This document shows positions 45,518-54,863 of a stretch of 64,000 nt of DNA, in pieces. A model generated the notes under the pieces. The model made no database searches. It had not been told where the DNA came from and saw only the letters and a list, made by a program, of their open reading frames with translations. The position numbers and the translations under genes were made by a program. Origin of the DNA: Paenibacillus ferrarius (lineage in GTDB: Bacteria > Bacillota > Bacilli > Paenibacillales > NBRC-103111); contig NZ_MBTG01000029.1 of NCBI RefSeq assembly GCF_002027705.1, forward strand, positions 1-64,000, in the 5' to 3' direction. Numbering within the stretch: the first letter of the stretch is position 1; each line of letters opens with the position of its first letter.

Positions 45518-46113
45518 ATTACGACACACTCCTACATTTTATTTCAGAATTTGGATATGCCGCGTTGTTTTTTTCGCTTTGGCTTGGTATCGTTGGTATG
45601 CCGATACCAGACGAGGTCATCGTGATGACCGGAGGAGCTGTAAGCAAAACGGATATTCTCCTTACGTTTCCAGCTTTTATTGTCACTTATTTAGGCGTAA
45701 TTTCTGGGCTATCACTTGGTTATGTTCTCGGCAGATTTCTCGGATCACCGGTGCTTGATAAACTTCGGCGTAAAAAGAATATGGGTAAGCATTTAATAGC
45801 AGCAGAGTATATGTTAAACAAATACGGAAATTTTGCTTTAAGCTTTAGTTACTTCATACCGGTCTTAAGACATCTTATTCCCTATTTAGTTGGGATTAAT
45901 AAAATGCCGTATCGTCATTACATGCTTTATTCTTACACGGCTGGACTTGTCTGGACACTTGTCTTTTTTGTGTTAGGTCGACTAGCAGGAGCCCATGTGC
46001 AAAGTATTGGGACAATGGTATATCATTACGGTATATATGTAGGACTTTCATTAACGATAATCATTTTTATAGTTTTATTATTCAGAAGCCAGAAAAGGGG
46101 GAAAGCAAGATGA
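45514..46113 (+). CDS. DedA family membrane protein
   Basis: The 199-aa protein starts at TTG behind AAGGGGGGG. The DedA hallmarks are an N-terminal helix, GMPIPDEVIVMTGGAVS near residue 30-46, GYVLGRFLGSPVLDKLRRKK and the arginine-containing FSYFIPVLRHLIPYLVGINK. Some DedA proteins move polyprenyl phosphate or phospholipid across the membrane. It overlaps both neighbours by 4 bp. Confidence 0.92.
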   Translation: MNYDTLLHFISEFGYAALFFSLWLGIVGMPIPDEVIVMTGGAVSKTDILLTFPAFIVTYLGVISGLSLGYVLGRFLGSPVLDKLRRKKNMGKHLIAAEYMLNKYGNFALSFSYFIPVLRHLIPYLVGINKMPYRHYMLYSYTAGLVWTLVFFVLGRLAGAHVQSIGTMVYHYGIYVGLSLTIIIFIVLLFRSQKRGKAR

Positions 46114-46802
46114 ACACAGTATTAGTCGTAGACGACGACTCAGAAATTCGCGATGTTATTCACGTTTATTTGCGCAACGAAGGATATAAGGTTTTAGAAG
46201 CAGAGGACGGTCTTAAAGCGTTAGATGTATTAAATGTAAACTCCGTACAGCTCATTATTTTGGACGTTATGATGCCCAATTTAGATGGTATTAAAACGTG
46301 CATGAAGATTAGGGAAACATGGACAACGCCCATCATTATGCTCTCAGCTAAAGAGGAGGATATCGATAAAATCACGGGTCTTTCTATTGGCGCTGATGAC
46401 TATGTGTCCAAGCCCTTTAATTCTTTAGAACTGCTTGCAAGAGTCAAAGCTCAACTTCGGAGGCAAACGTACACCACAAAAGAATCAAACGATTCCGCGA
46501 TTACCATACAAGAGCTTGTTATCGACAAAGCAAAACATTTCGTATCGATAAGGGGGAAAGAGGTTTCCCTTACACCTCTTGAATTTTCTATTTTGGAGTT
46601 ATTGGCAAGCCACTCTGGGCAAGTTTTTAGTGCCGATAAAATTTATGAAACGTTGTGGAATGAACCCTCCGGCTATTCCGATAACACGGTCATGGTGCAT
46701 ATCCGCAATTTGCGTGAAAAAATGGAGGAACATCCGAGAAAACCCCAATATATCAAAACGGTTTGGGGAGTGGGATATAAAATTGATAAATATACTATTT
46801 AG
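46110..46802 (+). CDS. OmpR-family response regulator
   Basis: The 230-aa protein has a receiver domain with VDDDSE, phosphoacceptor D52 in LIILDVMMPNLDGI and K in YVSKPFNSLEL. The C-terminal winged helix (VSLTPLEFSILELLASHSGQ; YSDNTVMVHIRNLREKMEEH) is of the OmpR/PhoB type. Coupled to the histidine kinase gene by a 20-bp overlap. VanR-like systems of this layout sense cell-envelope stress. Confidence 0.95.
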   Translation: MNTVLVVDDDSEIRDVIHVYLRNEGYKVLEAEDGLKALDVLNVNSVQLIILDVMMPNLDGIKTCMKIRETWTTPIIMLSAKEEDIDKITGLSIGADDYVSKPFNSLELLARVKAQLRRQTYTTKESNDSAITIQELVIDKAKHFVSIRGKEVSLTPLEFSILELLASHSGQVFSADKIYETLWNEPSGYSDNTVMVHIRNLREKMEEHPRKPQYIKTVWGVGYKIDKYTI

Positions 46803-47838
46803 CCTGATAAGAGGCAAAAAAAGCATCCGGGTCGAGATGTTTTGGGCATTTATTTTCAGTCTTATTATTGCGGTTATTTCCATGGTGGTCGTCGCGAATT
46901 TTAATCAAACTTATGTGCCGACTATTTTTTTTGTGGCTACATTCATCGTCTCTTTTTATTTGCTAACCGGCCGTGTGGTCAGATACCTCATTGCTTTAGC
47001 AGAAGGACTCGATATCATTTCAGAAGGAAATTTGGGATATCGCGTACCAATACTGCGAGAAGATGAACTTGGGCGAGTAGCATTAAGCATTAATGCGATG
47101 ACTGAACGATTAGATCGACAGATTCAAATGGAGCGGAAGATTGAAAAATCCAAGATGGACCTAATAACAGGTATATCCCATGACTTGCGCACGCCTCTTA
47201 CGAGCATCATTGGTTACTTAGATTTGTTAAGAACTAGTTCATTTCAAGATCAGAATGAGTATGAACGGTTTTTTCAAAACACATATAGTAAAGCCATTCA
47301 TTTGAAAAATCTCATAGACGATTTGTTTGAATACACTCGTCTTACATCTAGCAGCATTAAATTAAATCTGAAACAAATTGATGTTCGTCAGCTGCTTGAC
47401 CAAATGATTTTTGAATTCGAGCCTATTGCTCAGGAATACAGTGCATCCATAGACAAAGATATCGGCAATACCGCTGTTGTTACGGCAATTGATAGCGAAA
47501 AATTCGGGAGAGCCATCGATAATTTGCTGATGAATGCGCTCAAGTATTCCATTAAGCCGGGCACAATCCGTATCTCCATGAAAACAGATGAACAGTTTTT
47601 TTACATTACAGTCGAAAATGAAGGAACACCCATAACAAAAGATCAAGAAGAAAAACTTTTTGACCGTTTTTATAAAGGCGATCACTCGCGGCGCAGCGAA
47701 GATATCCAAACGGGTACCGGTTTAGGTCTTCCGATCACCAGAAACATTGTTGAAATGCACGAAGGAACGGTAACGCTTACACATAATGACGGGGTTTTCG
47801 TCGTTATGATGACGGTTCCCTTCAGAAATTCTTCATGA
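46783..47838 (+). CDS. HAMP-containing sensor histidine kinase
   Basis: The TTG at 46783 is the likely start (351 aa), with GGGAGTGGG just upstream; the open frame reaches further back only as a shadow of the regulator gene. Two close membrane helices (MFWAFIFSLIIAVISMVVVA and IFFVATFIVSFYLLTGRVVR) with almost no outer loop are followed by HAMP, the His motif GISHDLRTPLTSIIGYLDLL (His about 132) and a HATPase domain (NLLMNALKYS; GTGLGLPITRNI). Such loopless kinases sense within the membrane. Confidence 0.93.
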   Translation: MINILFSLIRGKKSIRVEMFWAFIFSLIIAVISMVVVANFNQTYVPTIFFVATFIVSFYLLTGRVVRYLIALAEGLDIISEGNLGYRVPILREDELGRVALSINAMTERLDRQIQMERKIEKSKMDLITGISHDLRTPLTSIIGYLDLLRTSSFQDQNEYERFFQNTYSKAIHLKNLIDDLFEYTRLTSSSIKLNLKQIDVRQLLDQMIFEFEPIAQEYSASIDKDIGNTAVVTAIDSEKFGRAIDNLLMNALKYSIKPGTIRISMKTDEQFFYITVENEGTPITKDQEEKLFDRFYKGDHSRRSEDIQTGTGLGLPITRNIVEMHEGTVTLTHNDGVFVVMMTVPFRNSS

Positions 47839-47879
47839 GAAATAGATAATAGCAATTGAAGACTTGATCGATTAAAAAC

Positions 47880-47922
47880 TGAAGGAAAACTCAGATTCTG
47901 AGCATTCCTTCTGTTTTATTTT
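47880..47922. terminator. Bidirectional terminator between convergent genes
   Basis: CTGAAGGAA...CTCAG pairs with CTGAG...TTCCTTCTG, followed by TTTTATTTTT. It lies between the kinase gene and the convergent YheC/YheD-type gene. Confidence 0.7.
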
Positions 47923-47944
47923 TAAGTGACAGATTATAGAGCAA

Positions 47945-48745
47945 TTACTTACGTTTCACATGTAAAAACCTGCCGTTTGCTTTCGCATAACGAAGAACTT
48001 TAAAGAACATTTTTTTATCTTTTAATTTATTAAATATGAATGGATCAGGTGCTGTGTTTACTTCAAGCACCCATGGCTTCAATTGTTTATCTATCCCGAT
48101 GTCAACACCAATTTCTTTAAATCTAGGATAAGTCTTCTGGTAGTGCTTTGCAATTTGATACCCTAAATGTTGCAAGTTTTTGATATATTCTTTTTTCAAC
48201 GGATTCTTTAAATAGGAATTAAGTAATAATTCTAAGGGTAGTGGTTTACCGCTATTATGAAAGTTCGTCACTATTTTTTTGGGATGGGCAACTCGACCGA
48301 TATACCCTGTAGCTTCCCAAGTCTTCCTTGGGCTTTTTTGTACCATAATGCGTGTATCGAATATGTTCTTTTGATAGGTTAGAAGATCTACTCCTTGCTG
48401 CACTAAATAGGATCTGTTTAACTTTGCTTTATTAAGTGATGTATATAAGCCTAAAAAAGATCCAAATGATCTAGCGATTTCCCCAGCTTGAAAGCGGTAT
48501 TTTTTATCGTTTTTCTCCACGCGAATAACGCCTTGTCCGAAAGATCCATTGATGGGTTTGACATAAACCATCTTATGTTTATTTAACATCTGCTGCAGGT
48601 TCGTTTGATTGTAGATTTTTGTTTCCGGAACAAATTTGCGCAGCTCTTTGTTTAATAAAAGAATCTTCGTTTTGACCCATTTACTGCCTAGAGTACTCGC
48701 TCGGTTCATAATAATCACAACACCTTTACTTGGTTTTTTCAGCAT
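47945..48745 (-). CDS. YheC/YheD-type ATP-grasp protein (spore coat associated)
   Basis: The 266-aa protein (or 254 aa if started at ATG 48709, with AAAGGTG nearby) has the ATP-grasp pattern MVYVKPINGSFGQGVIRVEK and DTRIMVQKSPRKTWEATGYI. It ends with a metal-binding ATP-grasp triad region (EIGVDIGIDKQLKPWVLEVN). YheC/YheD homologues associate with endospore coats, which supports a spore-forming host. It is a single gene on the minus strand. Confidence 0.85.
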   Translation of the reverse strand: MLKKPSKGVVIIMNRASTLGSKWVKTKILLLNKELRKFVPETKIYNQTNLQQMLNKHKMVYVKPINGSFGQGVIRVEKNDKKYRFQAGEIARSFGSFLGLYTSLNKAKLNRSYLVQQGVDLLTYQKNIFDTRIMVQKSPRKTWEATGYIGRVAHPKKIVTNFHNSGKPLPLELLLNSYLKNPLKKEYIKNLQHLGYQIAKHYQKTYPRFKEIGVDIGIDKQLKPWVLEVNTAPDPFIFNKLKDKKMFFKVLRYAKANGRFLHVKRK

Positions 48746-49020
48746 ATATTTTCTGTAATTTGGTTGCTGTAACTCGACACGTTTAGGCTATATTATTCTA
48801 GCAATTGATAGATACAATGTTCCACAAACTCTCCCACTGGTGGCGGAACGGGGATTTATTCAGGAACAATTATCAGAATATGCATATTGAAGAAATTCCC
48901 CTCTGGTCCTTATTTGAATGTACTCCTTATTATATTCAAATAAAGGTCAGAATTTTGGAGTAGAGTCTATTTGTTAAATAAAAATTTATATAGACTTTAG
49001 TAGTTCGAAGATGGCGTTAG

Positions 49021-49140
49021 TCACCTGCCAAGGATAAGAATCAAGTCATTTTGAGCATTCTTATTGCAGCTGTGGGAGCGGTTGTACTTACCGCCAAGAT
49101 TCAATGTGGATATAACATATCCCATAAATCTCATGAATAG
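49021..49140 (+). pseudogene. C-terminal scrap of an RnfD/NqrB-like protein
   Basis: The frame after a stop codon reads SPAKDKNQVILSILIAAVGA then VVLTAKIQ, and ends at 49138-49140. It resembles SPVSNKDQVIFGLLSAIVGV of the intact RnfD-like gene at 58262. No start is present. The rest of the 48746-49260 gap holds no gene that I can see. Confidence 0.35.
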
Positions 49141-49269
49141 ATTTAGATGTGGATCTGAACGGAACTTATCAGGTATGTTAGCGACAAATACAATTCTAAT
49201 GCAAAACGATAGTAGGCTACGAAGAATTTGAACGTCACATGATCATTTCAATAAAAGGAGGGGGGCAAG

Positions 49270-51594
49270 ATCCGACACTCGATTGGGAAAAGCATTCCAA
49301 GAAAGGAAACATGGGAGAAAGTCACAGGGCTTACCAAATATATGAATGATGTCTCAGGACCGGAACTATTACATGTCAAAATTGCCATCAGCCCGCATGC
49401 TCACGCGAAAATAAAATCAATTGATTACTCAGAAGCGATGAAACTTCCGGGTGTAAAAGCGGTCATAACAGGTCGAAATGAGCCGATTTTGACAGGTTCG
49501 CCGCTGGCAGACCGTCCGCCACTGGCCATCGACAAAGTGAGATATTACGGCGAGCCCGTCGCCCTAGTTGTTGCGGAGCAAGAATATATAGCAGAAATGG
49601 CGGCTCTCCGAATTAAAGTGGAATACGAACTTTTACCGGTCGTCCTTTCTCCAAGCGACGCTTTTCAGAGCAACGCTCCTATCATCCATGAGCATCTTGC
49701 CGAGTACAAGCGACACGAAGAAGCTTACCCGGAGCCGGGAACGAACATTGCGAACCGGACAAAAATACGCAAGGGGAATATGGCACAAGGATGGAAGAAT
49801 AGCGATCATACGATTGAAGTTAAGGTGACTATACCGCAATCGGATCACGCAGCGATGGAAATGCGCTGCTGTACAACGCAGATTTTACCTGACGGTAGAG
49901 TCATCATCCATTCCGCTTCTCAATCGCCTTTTGTTATCCGAAGAACTCTCAGCCAATCCTTTCATATCCCGCTTCATAAAGTGATCGTTCACACGCCTCT
50001 GGTCGGAGGTAGTTTCGGTGGGAAATCCGCGATTCAGATCGAATTTCTTGCTTTTATGGCATCCCGTGCGGTTGGTGGAAAAGCTGTAAAATTGGTGAAT
50101 TCCCGAGAGGTGGACATGATCTCTTCTCCCGTCCATATCGGACTGGATGCGACAATCAAACTTGGCTGCACGCAGGAAGGGAGATTGATGGCTGCCGAAA
50201 TTTTGTATCTGTATGATGGCGGAGCCTATTCGGATCGAGGTGCGGTTATGAGCCGGGCAGGAGCGGTCGATTGTACGGGACCTTATCGTATCGAGAACGT
50301 TCAATGCGACTCATTATGCATGTATACGAACCACCCTTATTCCACTTCCTTTCGAGGATTCGGGCACCCCGAACTGACGTTCGCGATAGAAAGAGCAATG
50401 GATTTACTGGCTGACCGAGTGGGCATGGATCCTTTAGAGTTTCGCTTTAATAACGCAATTGGGCCAGGGGATACATCTCCGACACAAACTTTACTCAATA
50501 GAAGTAATTTGGGTGATCTGCCCATGTGCATTGCCAAATTGAAAACATTACTCCAATGGGACGACCGTCCAGTGCGTGAAACCGATGGCCATCTCGTCAA
50601 AGCGGTGGGGGTATGCTGTTTCTGGAAAAATTCCGATACGCCAACAGATGCCGGAGCGGGAGCCGTTATCGCATTTAATCCGGATGGAAGCGTTAACCTG
50701 CTCTGTGGCGCAGTAGAAATCGGCCAGGGTACCAGGACATCTCTGACACAACTGTTAGCCGAAAAGCTGCGTATGGATGACCGGTTGATCCATATCTCTA
50801 CGGATGTCAACACCGAGAAAGATCCCTATTTTTGGAAAACAGTAGCAAGCCGCAGTACCTTTCTAGTCGGCAATGCGATCCTGCATGCGGCTGACGATGC
50901 CATCGCACAGCTAAAAAACATAGCTGCAATCGTCTTGCAATGCTTGCCAACAGACTTGGATGTCGGAGCGGGCAAGGTTTACTTGAAAGATCGCCCTGAT
51001 AAAGAGATAGCCATTGAAAATATCGCTAACGGCTACACATTTCCAAATGGAAATACGATTGGCGGTCAAATTATCGGCCGCGGAAGCTATGCCATGCGTA
51101 ATTTAACCTTATTAGACCCTCAAACCGGTAAAGGAAATCCCGGTCCTGAATGGACAGTTGGCGCTCAAGCAGTAGAGGTGGAATTAGATACTAGAGATTA
51201 TACGTACAAAATCATTAAAGCGGCAACCGTCATCGATGCCGGCAAGGTAATTAATCCCGGAATGGCCCGCAGCCAAATAACAGGGGCAATGAGTATGGGC
51301 TTAAGTTTTGCCAGCCGGGAAGCTTTTGTATTTAATGAGAAAGGTGCTGTATTAAATCCGCAATTTAGAACCTATAAATTGATTCGTTATGGTGAGCAAC
51401 CAACGTACATCGTTGATTTCGTCGAGACGCCTCATTTGGAAGCGCCTTATGGATTGCGCGGGATCGGCGAGCACGCCTTGATCGGCATGCCGGCCGCATT
51501 GGCTAACAGCTTAACCATTGCTGCTGGCGTAGAGCTCAATCATCTGCCACTGACACCCGAGATGATATGGGGGACGATCCATGATACCTTTTGA
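49270..51594 (+). CDS. Molybdenum hydroxylase large subunit (xanthine dehydrogenase family)
   Basis: The catalytic subunit carries the Mo-cofactor motif PLVGGSFGGKSAIQIEF, FRGFGHPELTFAIERAMDLL and a C-terminal GLRGIGEHALIGMPAALANS with the active-site Glu. Homology extends upstream of the first ATG (49342): codons from 49270 encode RHSIGKSIPRKETWEKVTGL, the usual start region. A perfect AAAGGAGG at 49254-49261 stands 8 bases before ATC 49270, and no ATG, GTG or TTG lies between. So the start is ATC, or an ATG was mutated. From 49342 alone the protein is 750 aa. The substrate is a purine-like or N-heterocyclic compound by family. Confidence 0.88.
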   Translation: MRHSIGKSIPRKETWEKVTGLTKYMNDVSGPELLHVKIAISPHAHAKIKSIDYSEAMKLPGVKAVITGRNEPILTGSPLADRPPLAIDKVRYYGEPVALVVAEQEYIAEMAALRIKVEYELLPVVLSPSDAFQSNAPIIHEHLAEYKRHEEAYPEPGTNIANRTKIRKGNMAQGWKNSDHTIEVKVTIPQSDHAAMEMRCCTTQILPDGRVIIHSASQSPFVIRRTLSQSFHIPLHKVIVHTPLVGGSFGGKSAIQIEFLAFMASRAVGGKAVKLVNSREVDMISSPVHIGLDATIKLGCTQEGRLMAAEILYLYDGGAYSDRGAVMSRAGAVDCTGPYRIENVQCDSLCMYTNHPYSTSFRGFGHPELTFAIERAMDLLADRVGMDPLEFRFNNAIGPGDTSPTQTLLNRSNLGDLPMCIAKLKTLLQWDDRPVRETDGHLVKAVGVCCFWKNSDTPTDAGAGAVIAFNPDGSVNLLCGAVEIGQGTRTSLTQLLAEKLRMDDRLIHISTDVNTEKDPYFWKTVASRSTFLVGNAILHAADDAIAQLKNIAAIVLQCLPTDLDVGAGKVYLKDRPDKEIAIENIANGYTFPNGNTIGGQIIGRGSYAMRNLTLLDPQTGKGNPGPEWTVGAQAVEVELDTRDYTYKIIKAATVIDAGKVINPGMARSQITGAMSMGLSFASREAFVFNEKGAVLNPQFRTYKLIRYGEQPTYIVDFVETPHLEAPYGLRGIGEHALIGMPAALANSLTIAAGVELNHLPLTPEMIWGTIHDTF

Positions 51595-52414
51595 CTTTGA
51601 ATACTACAAACCTTCCTCTGTCCAGCAGGCTGTGGAATTATTTCAGTATTTGCAAAAACAAGGGAAGAATCCGATATACTACGCCGGAGGTACGGAGATC
51701 ATCACGTGGGCTCGAACAAACGCCATCCAACCGGGAGCAGTCATCGATTTGAAGGCCATTCCGGAGTGCAATGCAATGGATATGCGGAAAGATCAGCTGG
51801 TTATCGGAGCCTGTGTCACGTTATCGGCTTTGTCTGAGGCGAACGCGTTCCCTCTGCTCAGCGAATCGGCGCAGGGAGTCGCCGACCAAACAGCCCGGAA
51901 TAAAATCACGCTCGGAGGAAACATTTGCGGCAACATTCATTATCGAGAGGCTGTACTCCCGCTTCTGCTGGCAAACAGTCGTTTGGTTATAGCCGGCATA
52001 CATGGAAGAAGAGAAGTTTCGATTCATCATGTTTTCTTACAACAAATGAGATTGGAAAACGGAGAATTTCTTGTACAAACCTTAACAAACCGCGCTTATT
52101 TGTCACTGCCGTACGTTCATTATAAAAAACGGCAAATAGGCAACGTAGGCTATCCTCTCGTCACACTAGCTGCTCTTAAAATAGATAACCAGATCCGTAC
52201 GGCATACAGCGGCGTCTGCGCATTTCCCTTTCGATCCGTTGAGATCGATCGGTCGTTGAACGACTCCACGCTACCTTTGACAGCAAGAATTGCGCAGGCG
52301 GTAGGTAAGCTTCCTGCTCCTTTACTACATAATACAGAAGGTTCCGCTTCTTACCGGGAATTCGTACTTAAACAAACGATGGCAGACGCGGTATATCTTT
52401 TGCAGAGAAGGTGA
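51581..52414 (+). CDS. Molybdenum hydroxylase FAD subunit
   Basis: The 277-aa protein carries the FAD-binding PCMH motif NPIYYAGGTEIITWARTNAI (residues about 31-50) and the second flavin motif RNKITLGGNICGNIHYREAV. A CO_deh_flav_C domain follows. The start overlaps the large-subunit gene by 14 bp, so translation is coupled. It passes electrons from the iron-sulfur subunit to NAD+ or another acceptor. Confidence 0.93.
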   Translation: MIPFDFEYYKPSSVQQAVELFQYLQKQGKNPIYYAGGTEIITWARTNAIQPGAVIDLKAIPECNAMDMRKDQLVIGACVTLSALSEANAFPLLSESAQGVADQTARNKITLGGNICGNIHYREAVLPLLLANSRLVIAGIHGRREVSIHHVFLQQMRLENGEFLVQTLTNRAYLSLPYVHYKKRQIGNVGYPLVTLAALKIDNQIRTAYSGVCAFPFRSVEIDRSLNDSTLPLTARIAQAVGKLPAPLLHNTEGSASYREFVLKQTMADAVYLLQRR

Positions 52415-52421
52415 AGCATGA

Positions 52422-52922
52422 ATGTCATCTCGAGACATGACTGTTTATCCAGTTGAATTTGAAATTAACGGAGATAAACGAACGATACAAGTAAGGGCTG
52501 CAGATGTACTCTTATATACACTTCGAGACAAGCTCGGACTCACGGGGAGTAAACCCGGTTGCGGTAACGGAGACTGCGGTGCCTGTACAATATGGGTAGA
52601 CCGCCAGCCCATGAAATCGTGCCTAATGCTCACCGTGGAAGCTAGTGGAAAACAAATCACGACGATTGAGGGTCTGACGGACTCACCCGTACAACATGCA
52701 TTTGTTCAAAATCAGGCGTTCCAATGCGGTTATTGCACTCCTGGTTTTATTATGAACTGCGAAGGCTTGCTGAGTCTTCACCCTGATGCCGATGAAGAGA
52801 CCATTCGGGATTGGCTGGAATCCAACATTTGCAGGTGTACGTCCTACGAAGAAATTCATCATGCAGTGAAGGACGTTTTTCAGCGAAATAAGGATAGGGA
52901 GCCGAGGACCTCGGGGAGCTAA
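52422..52922 (+). CDS. Molybdenum hydroxylase [2Fe-2S] subunit
   Basis: The 166-aa protein binds two iron-sulfur clusters. The plant-type ferredoxin cluster uses C47, C52, C55 and C67 (CGNGDCGACTIWVDRQ), and the second cluster uses C102, C105, C137 and C139 (QCGYCTPGFI; NICRCTSYEE). All ligands are present. It is the last of the three-gene set, 7 bp after the FAD subunit, with GAAGGTGA upstream. Electrons flow Mo-cofactor to these clusters to FAD. Confidence 0.95.
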   Translation: MSSRDMTVYPVEFEINGDKRTIQVRAADVLLYTLRDKLGLTGSKPGCGNGDCGACTIWVDRQPMKSCLMLTVEASGKQITTIEGLTDSPVQHAFVQNQAFQCGYCTPGFIMNCEGLLSLHPDADEETIRDWLESNICRCTSYEEIHHAVKDVFQRNKDREPRTSGS

Positions 52923-52962
52923 GGAGGAGGCTCCGTGCTATTTCTTGAACATCATTATTAGA

Positions 52963-53997
52963 TTAATTCGCAGTTTGAAAATCTTGAATGACTTGCTCCG
53001 CGTTCAAATATAAGGCAACCGGGTATTGATACTTCTCCATATTATCAGGCACTTTAATTTGCAAAGCTGATTCGTTGGAAACCAAGCTATATTTTTCCGG
53101 GTCATCCAATGCTTCTTTCCATTCCTTGACAAGTTTCCCTAGCGAGTTCAAATGATCGGCCCACATTCGTTGATTCTCTTTTGCAAAATTGCCGCTTTCG
53201 GACCACTTTAACAAAATGCGTATCATATCTGAAAGATTGGCATGGCCCGATCGAAGTCGATGCATTTGCTGGTTCAGCGCTTTCAAAGTATTGCGTTTAT
53301 TGGCACCTATTGGATTATAACGCAGACTTTGCTCCGCTTTATCCAACTCGTTGGTCACTTGATGAAGTTCCTGAAATAATGTTTGCAATTTAGTTTGCAA
53401 ATTTTGTGTTTTACTTGAGGAACAGCCCTCTGTGACCCAAAGAGCGGTGTTTATAAAATGATTGGATAGATGGTCCGCAAATTGGATCATCTTTTTTTTA
53501 GCTTTGTTAACAGAATCGGGAGGGAATATCATGATATGGATCAGGATGGCTACGATCGCACCTATAACAGTATCGCGTATCCGATCAAGCGAGTAGCTCG
53601 GCATCTTGCTTTGAAAGTACATGACCAATAAAATACTGAGAGCAAATTGGACCATTATTGCATGATCTAATTTCAGCCACGTTAAAATAAGAGCGCCGAC
53701 TAGAAGAAGGAATCCTATACTCCAGCCGTTTAAGCCAATATAAGGTGCTATGGAAGCAGTTAAAATGACACCGGCTATGGTCCCCACGATGCGCTGCCAA
53801 GCAAATTGTATGGATTTGTCAACTGTTAATTGGATACACAAAATGACCGTTAGAGGAGCCAAGTAAGGATGCTTAGATCCGGCCCACTCAGCAAGCTCCC
53901 AAGACAGTGCTGCAGCTAATGGGGTTTTCCATACAACCCCCTTGTATTTGATAAAATCTAACATTTTATTCGTCACTTTGTTATGCTCCATCTTCAT
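52963..53997 (-). CDS. FUSC / aromatic acid exporter family protein
   Basis: The 344-aa protein has an N-terminal half with 4-6 membrane helices (TPLAAALSWELAEWAGSKHP; LAPLTVILCIQLTVDKSIQF; WQRIVGTIAGVILTASIAPY) and a C-terminal cytoplasmic helical half (NELDKAEQSLRYNPIGANKR). This is the layout of bacterial ArAE/FUSC exporters. The gene converges on the molybdenum hydroxylase genes with 40 bp between the stops. Exported substrates are probably aromatic or weak acids. Confidence 0.88.
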   Translation of the reverse strand: MKMEHNKVTNKMLDFIKYKGVVWKTPLAAALSWELAEWAGSKHPYLAPLTVILCIQLTVDKSIQFAWQRIVGTIAGVILTASIAPYIGLNGWSIGFLLLVGALILTWLKLDHAIMVQFALSILLVMYFQSKMPSYSLDRIRDTVIGAIVAILIHIMIFPPDSVNKAKKKMIQFADHLSNHFINTALWVTEGCSSSKTQNLQTKLQTLFQELHQVTNELDKAEQSLRYNPIGANKRNTLKALNQQMHRLRSGHANLSDMIRILLKWSESGNFAKENQRMWADHLNSLGKLVKEWKEALDDPEKYSLVSNESALQIKVPDNMEKYQYPVALYLNAEQVIQDFQTAN

Positions 53998-54284
53998 CTT
54001 ATCAGTTAATAAGCATTTCGCAGGTGAGACAGTTCTGAATGAGCTGAATCCGATTTGGACATCCTCTTCGGGAACATCGTAAATAGAGCATCGGCTTGCG
54101 TTATGTTAGATCGATGTCCCTATCGGAAAAGTCTAATTTTTCTTGTAGTATGTGAATCAACCTTTACATTTATTACTGAAGCTGAGGAACAATGTTTCTG
54201 GAATGCATCGGTTTTGAGCTTTTCATTTCATTTTCAGAAAAATGAGGTATATTACAACTATAAATATGAGTTGGAGGAGTTAAG
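53998..54284. other. Divergent regulatory gap
   Basis: The gap separates the minus-strand exporter from the + strand electron-transfer cluster and must hold both promoters. A phased TTTCA repeat (54221-54236) and AACTATAAAT (about 54256-54265) upstream of 54285 look like an activated promoter. The 78-codon open frame at 54055 has no ribosome site and is not accepted as a gene. Confidence 0.4.
54221..54236 (+). promoter_or_regulatory. Phased direct repeat TTTCA-N6-TTTCA, putative response-regulator site
   Basis: TTTCA occurs at 54221 and 54232, an 11-bp period (one helical turn). The same arrangement is found at 56850/56861 upstream of the FMN-binding protein gene. OmpR-type regulators bind such tandem repeats, and one is encoded in this cluster. 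Confidence 0.45.
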
Positions 54285-54833
54285 ATGAGCTCTCAGCATA
54301 ATGTAGAAGGAAAACCATCATGGATTCCAAAGAAAGAACGAATATGGGTATTTGGTGCGATAGCCGTGTCCATAATCTATGTCATATGGCAGCTTTGGAG
54401 TCTTCTTCATTTACCATCAACAACATTGCACGATCGTCGTTTTGAGCATACATTCAAGGATTATGGCTCCAATGCCCGAATTGCCTTATTCATAGTGTTA
54501 GCAAATTATGTTTTAGCATTCATAATCAAACAGCGTATTTGGGCAAAATTAGCTGGTCTAAAAAAAGGTATGGTTATGCTACTTCGTATTGTCAAAAAAT
54601 ATCACACCTCGATTGCGATTCTCGCTATCGCACTCATTACTCTCCATGCGGTTGCCGTATTTATGTATGGTTTTAAATGGGATTTCAACAACATTACCGG
54701 GCTACTTGCACTAATCGTCCTGTTACCGGTACCGATTTCAGGTTTATTCCGTTACAGAAGACTCGATAAGAAATGGCATTTAAGATGTGGACTAGCATTT
54801 GCTATCTTATTTTTGATTCACTCATTTCTATAA
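54285..54833 (+). CDS. Bis-heme membrane protein (ferric reductase-like domain)
   Basis: The 182-aa protein has four or five membrane helices. Two of them carry His pairs spaced 14 residues apart: H107/H121 (KKYHTSIAILAIALITLHAV) and H165/H179 (KWHLRCGLAFAILFLIHSFL). This H-x13-H pair in two helices is the bis-heme b layout of ferric-reductase/NOX-type membrane domains. No flavin or NAD domain is attached. It opens the electron-transfer cluster behind TTGGAGGAG and probably carries electrons across the membrane. The haem role is inferred from the His spacing. Confidence 0.7.
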   Translation: MSSQHNVEGKPSWIPKKERIWVFGAIAVSIIYVIWQLWSLLHLPSTTLHDRRFEHTFKDYGSNARIALFIVLANYVLAFIIKQRIWAKLAGLKKGMVMLLRIVKKYHTSIAILAIALITLHAVAVFMYGFKWDFNNITGLLALIVLLPVPISGLFRYRRLDKKWHLRCGLAFAILFLIHSFL

Positions 54834-54863
54834 TAGCAAATCTGAGGAAGGTGGTGGGGCGCT

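Noticed and set aside
46579..46782. Upstream part of the kinase frame
   Set aside because: It overlaps the response regulator gene in another frame; TTG 46783 with a ribosome site is the better start.
54055..54288. 77-codon open frame upstream of the flavin cluster
   Set aside because: No ribosome site, no homology-like pattern, and it covers the likely promoter with the phased TTTCA repeat.
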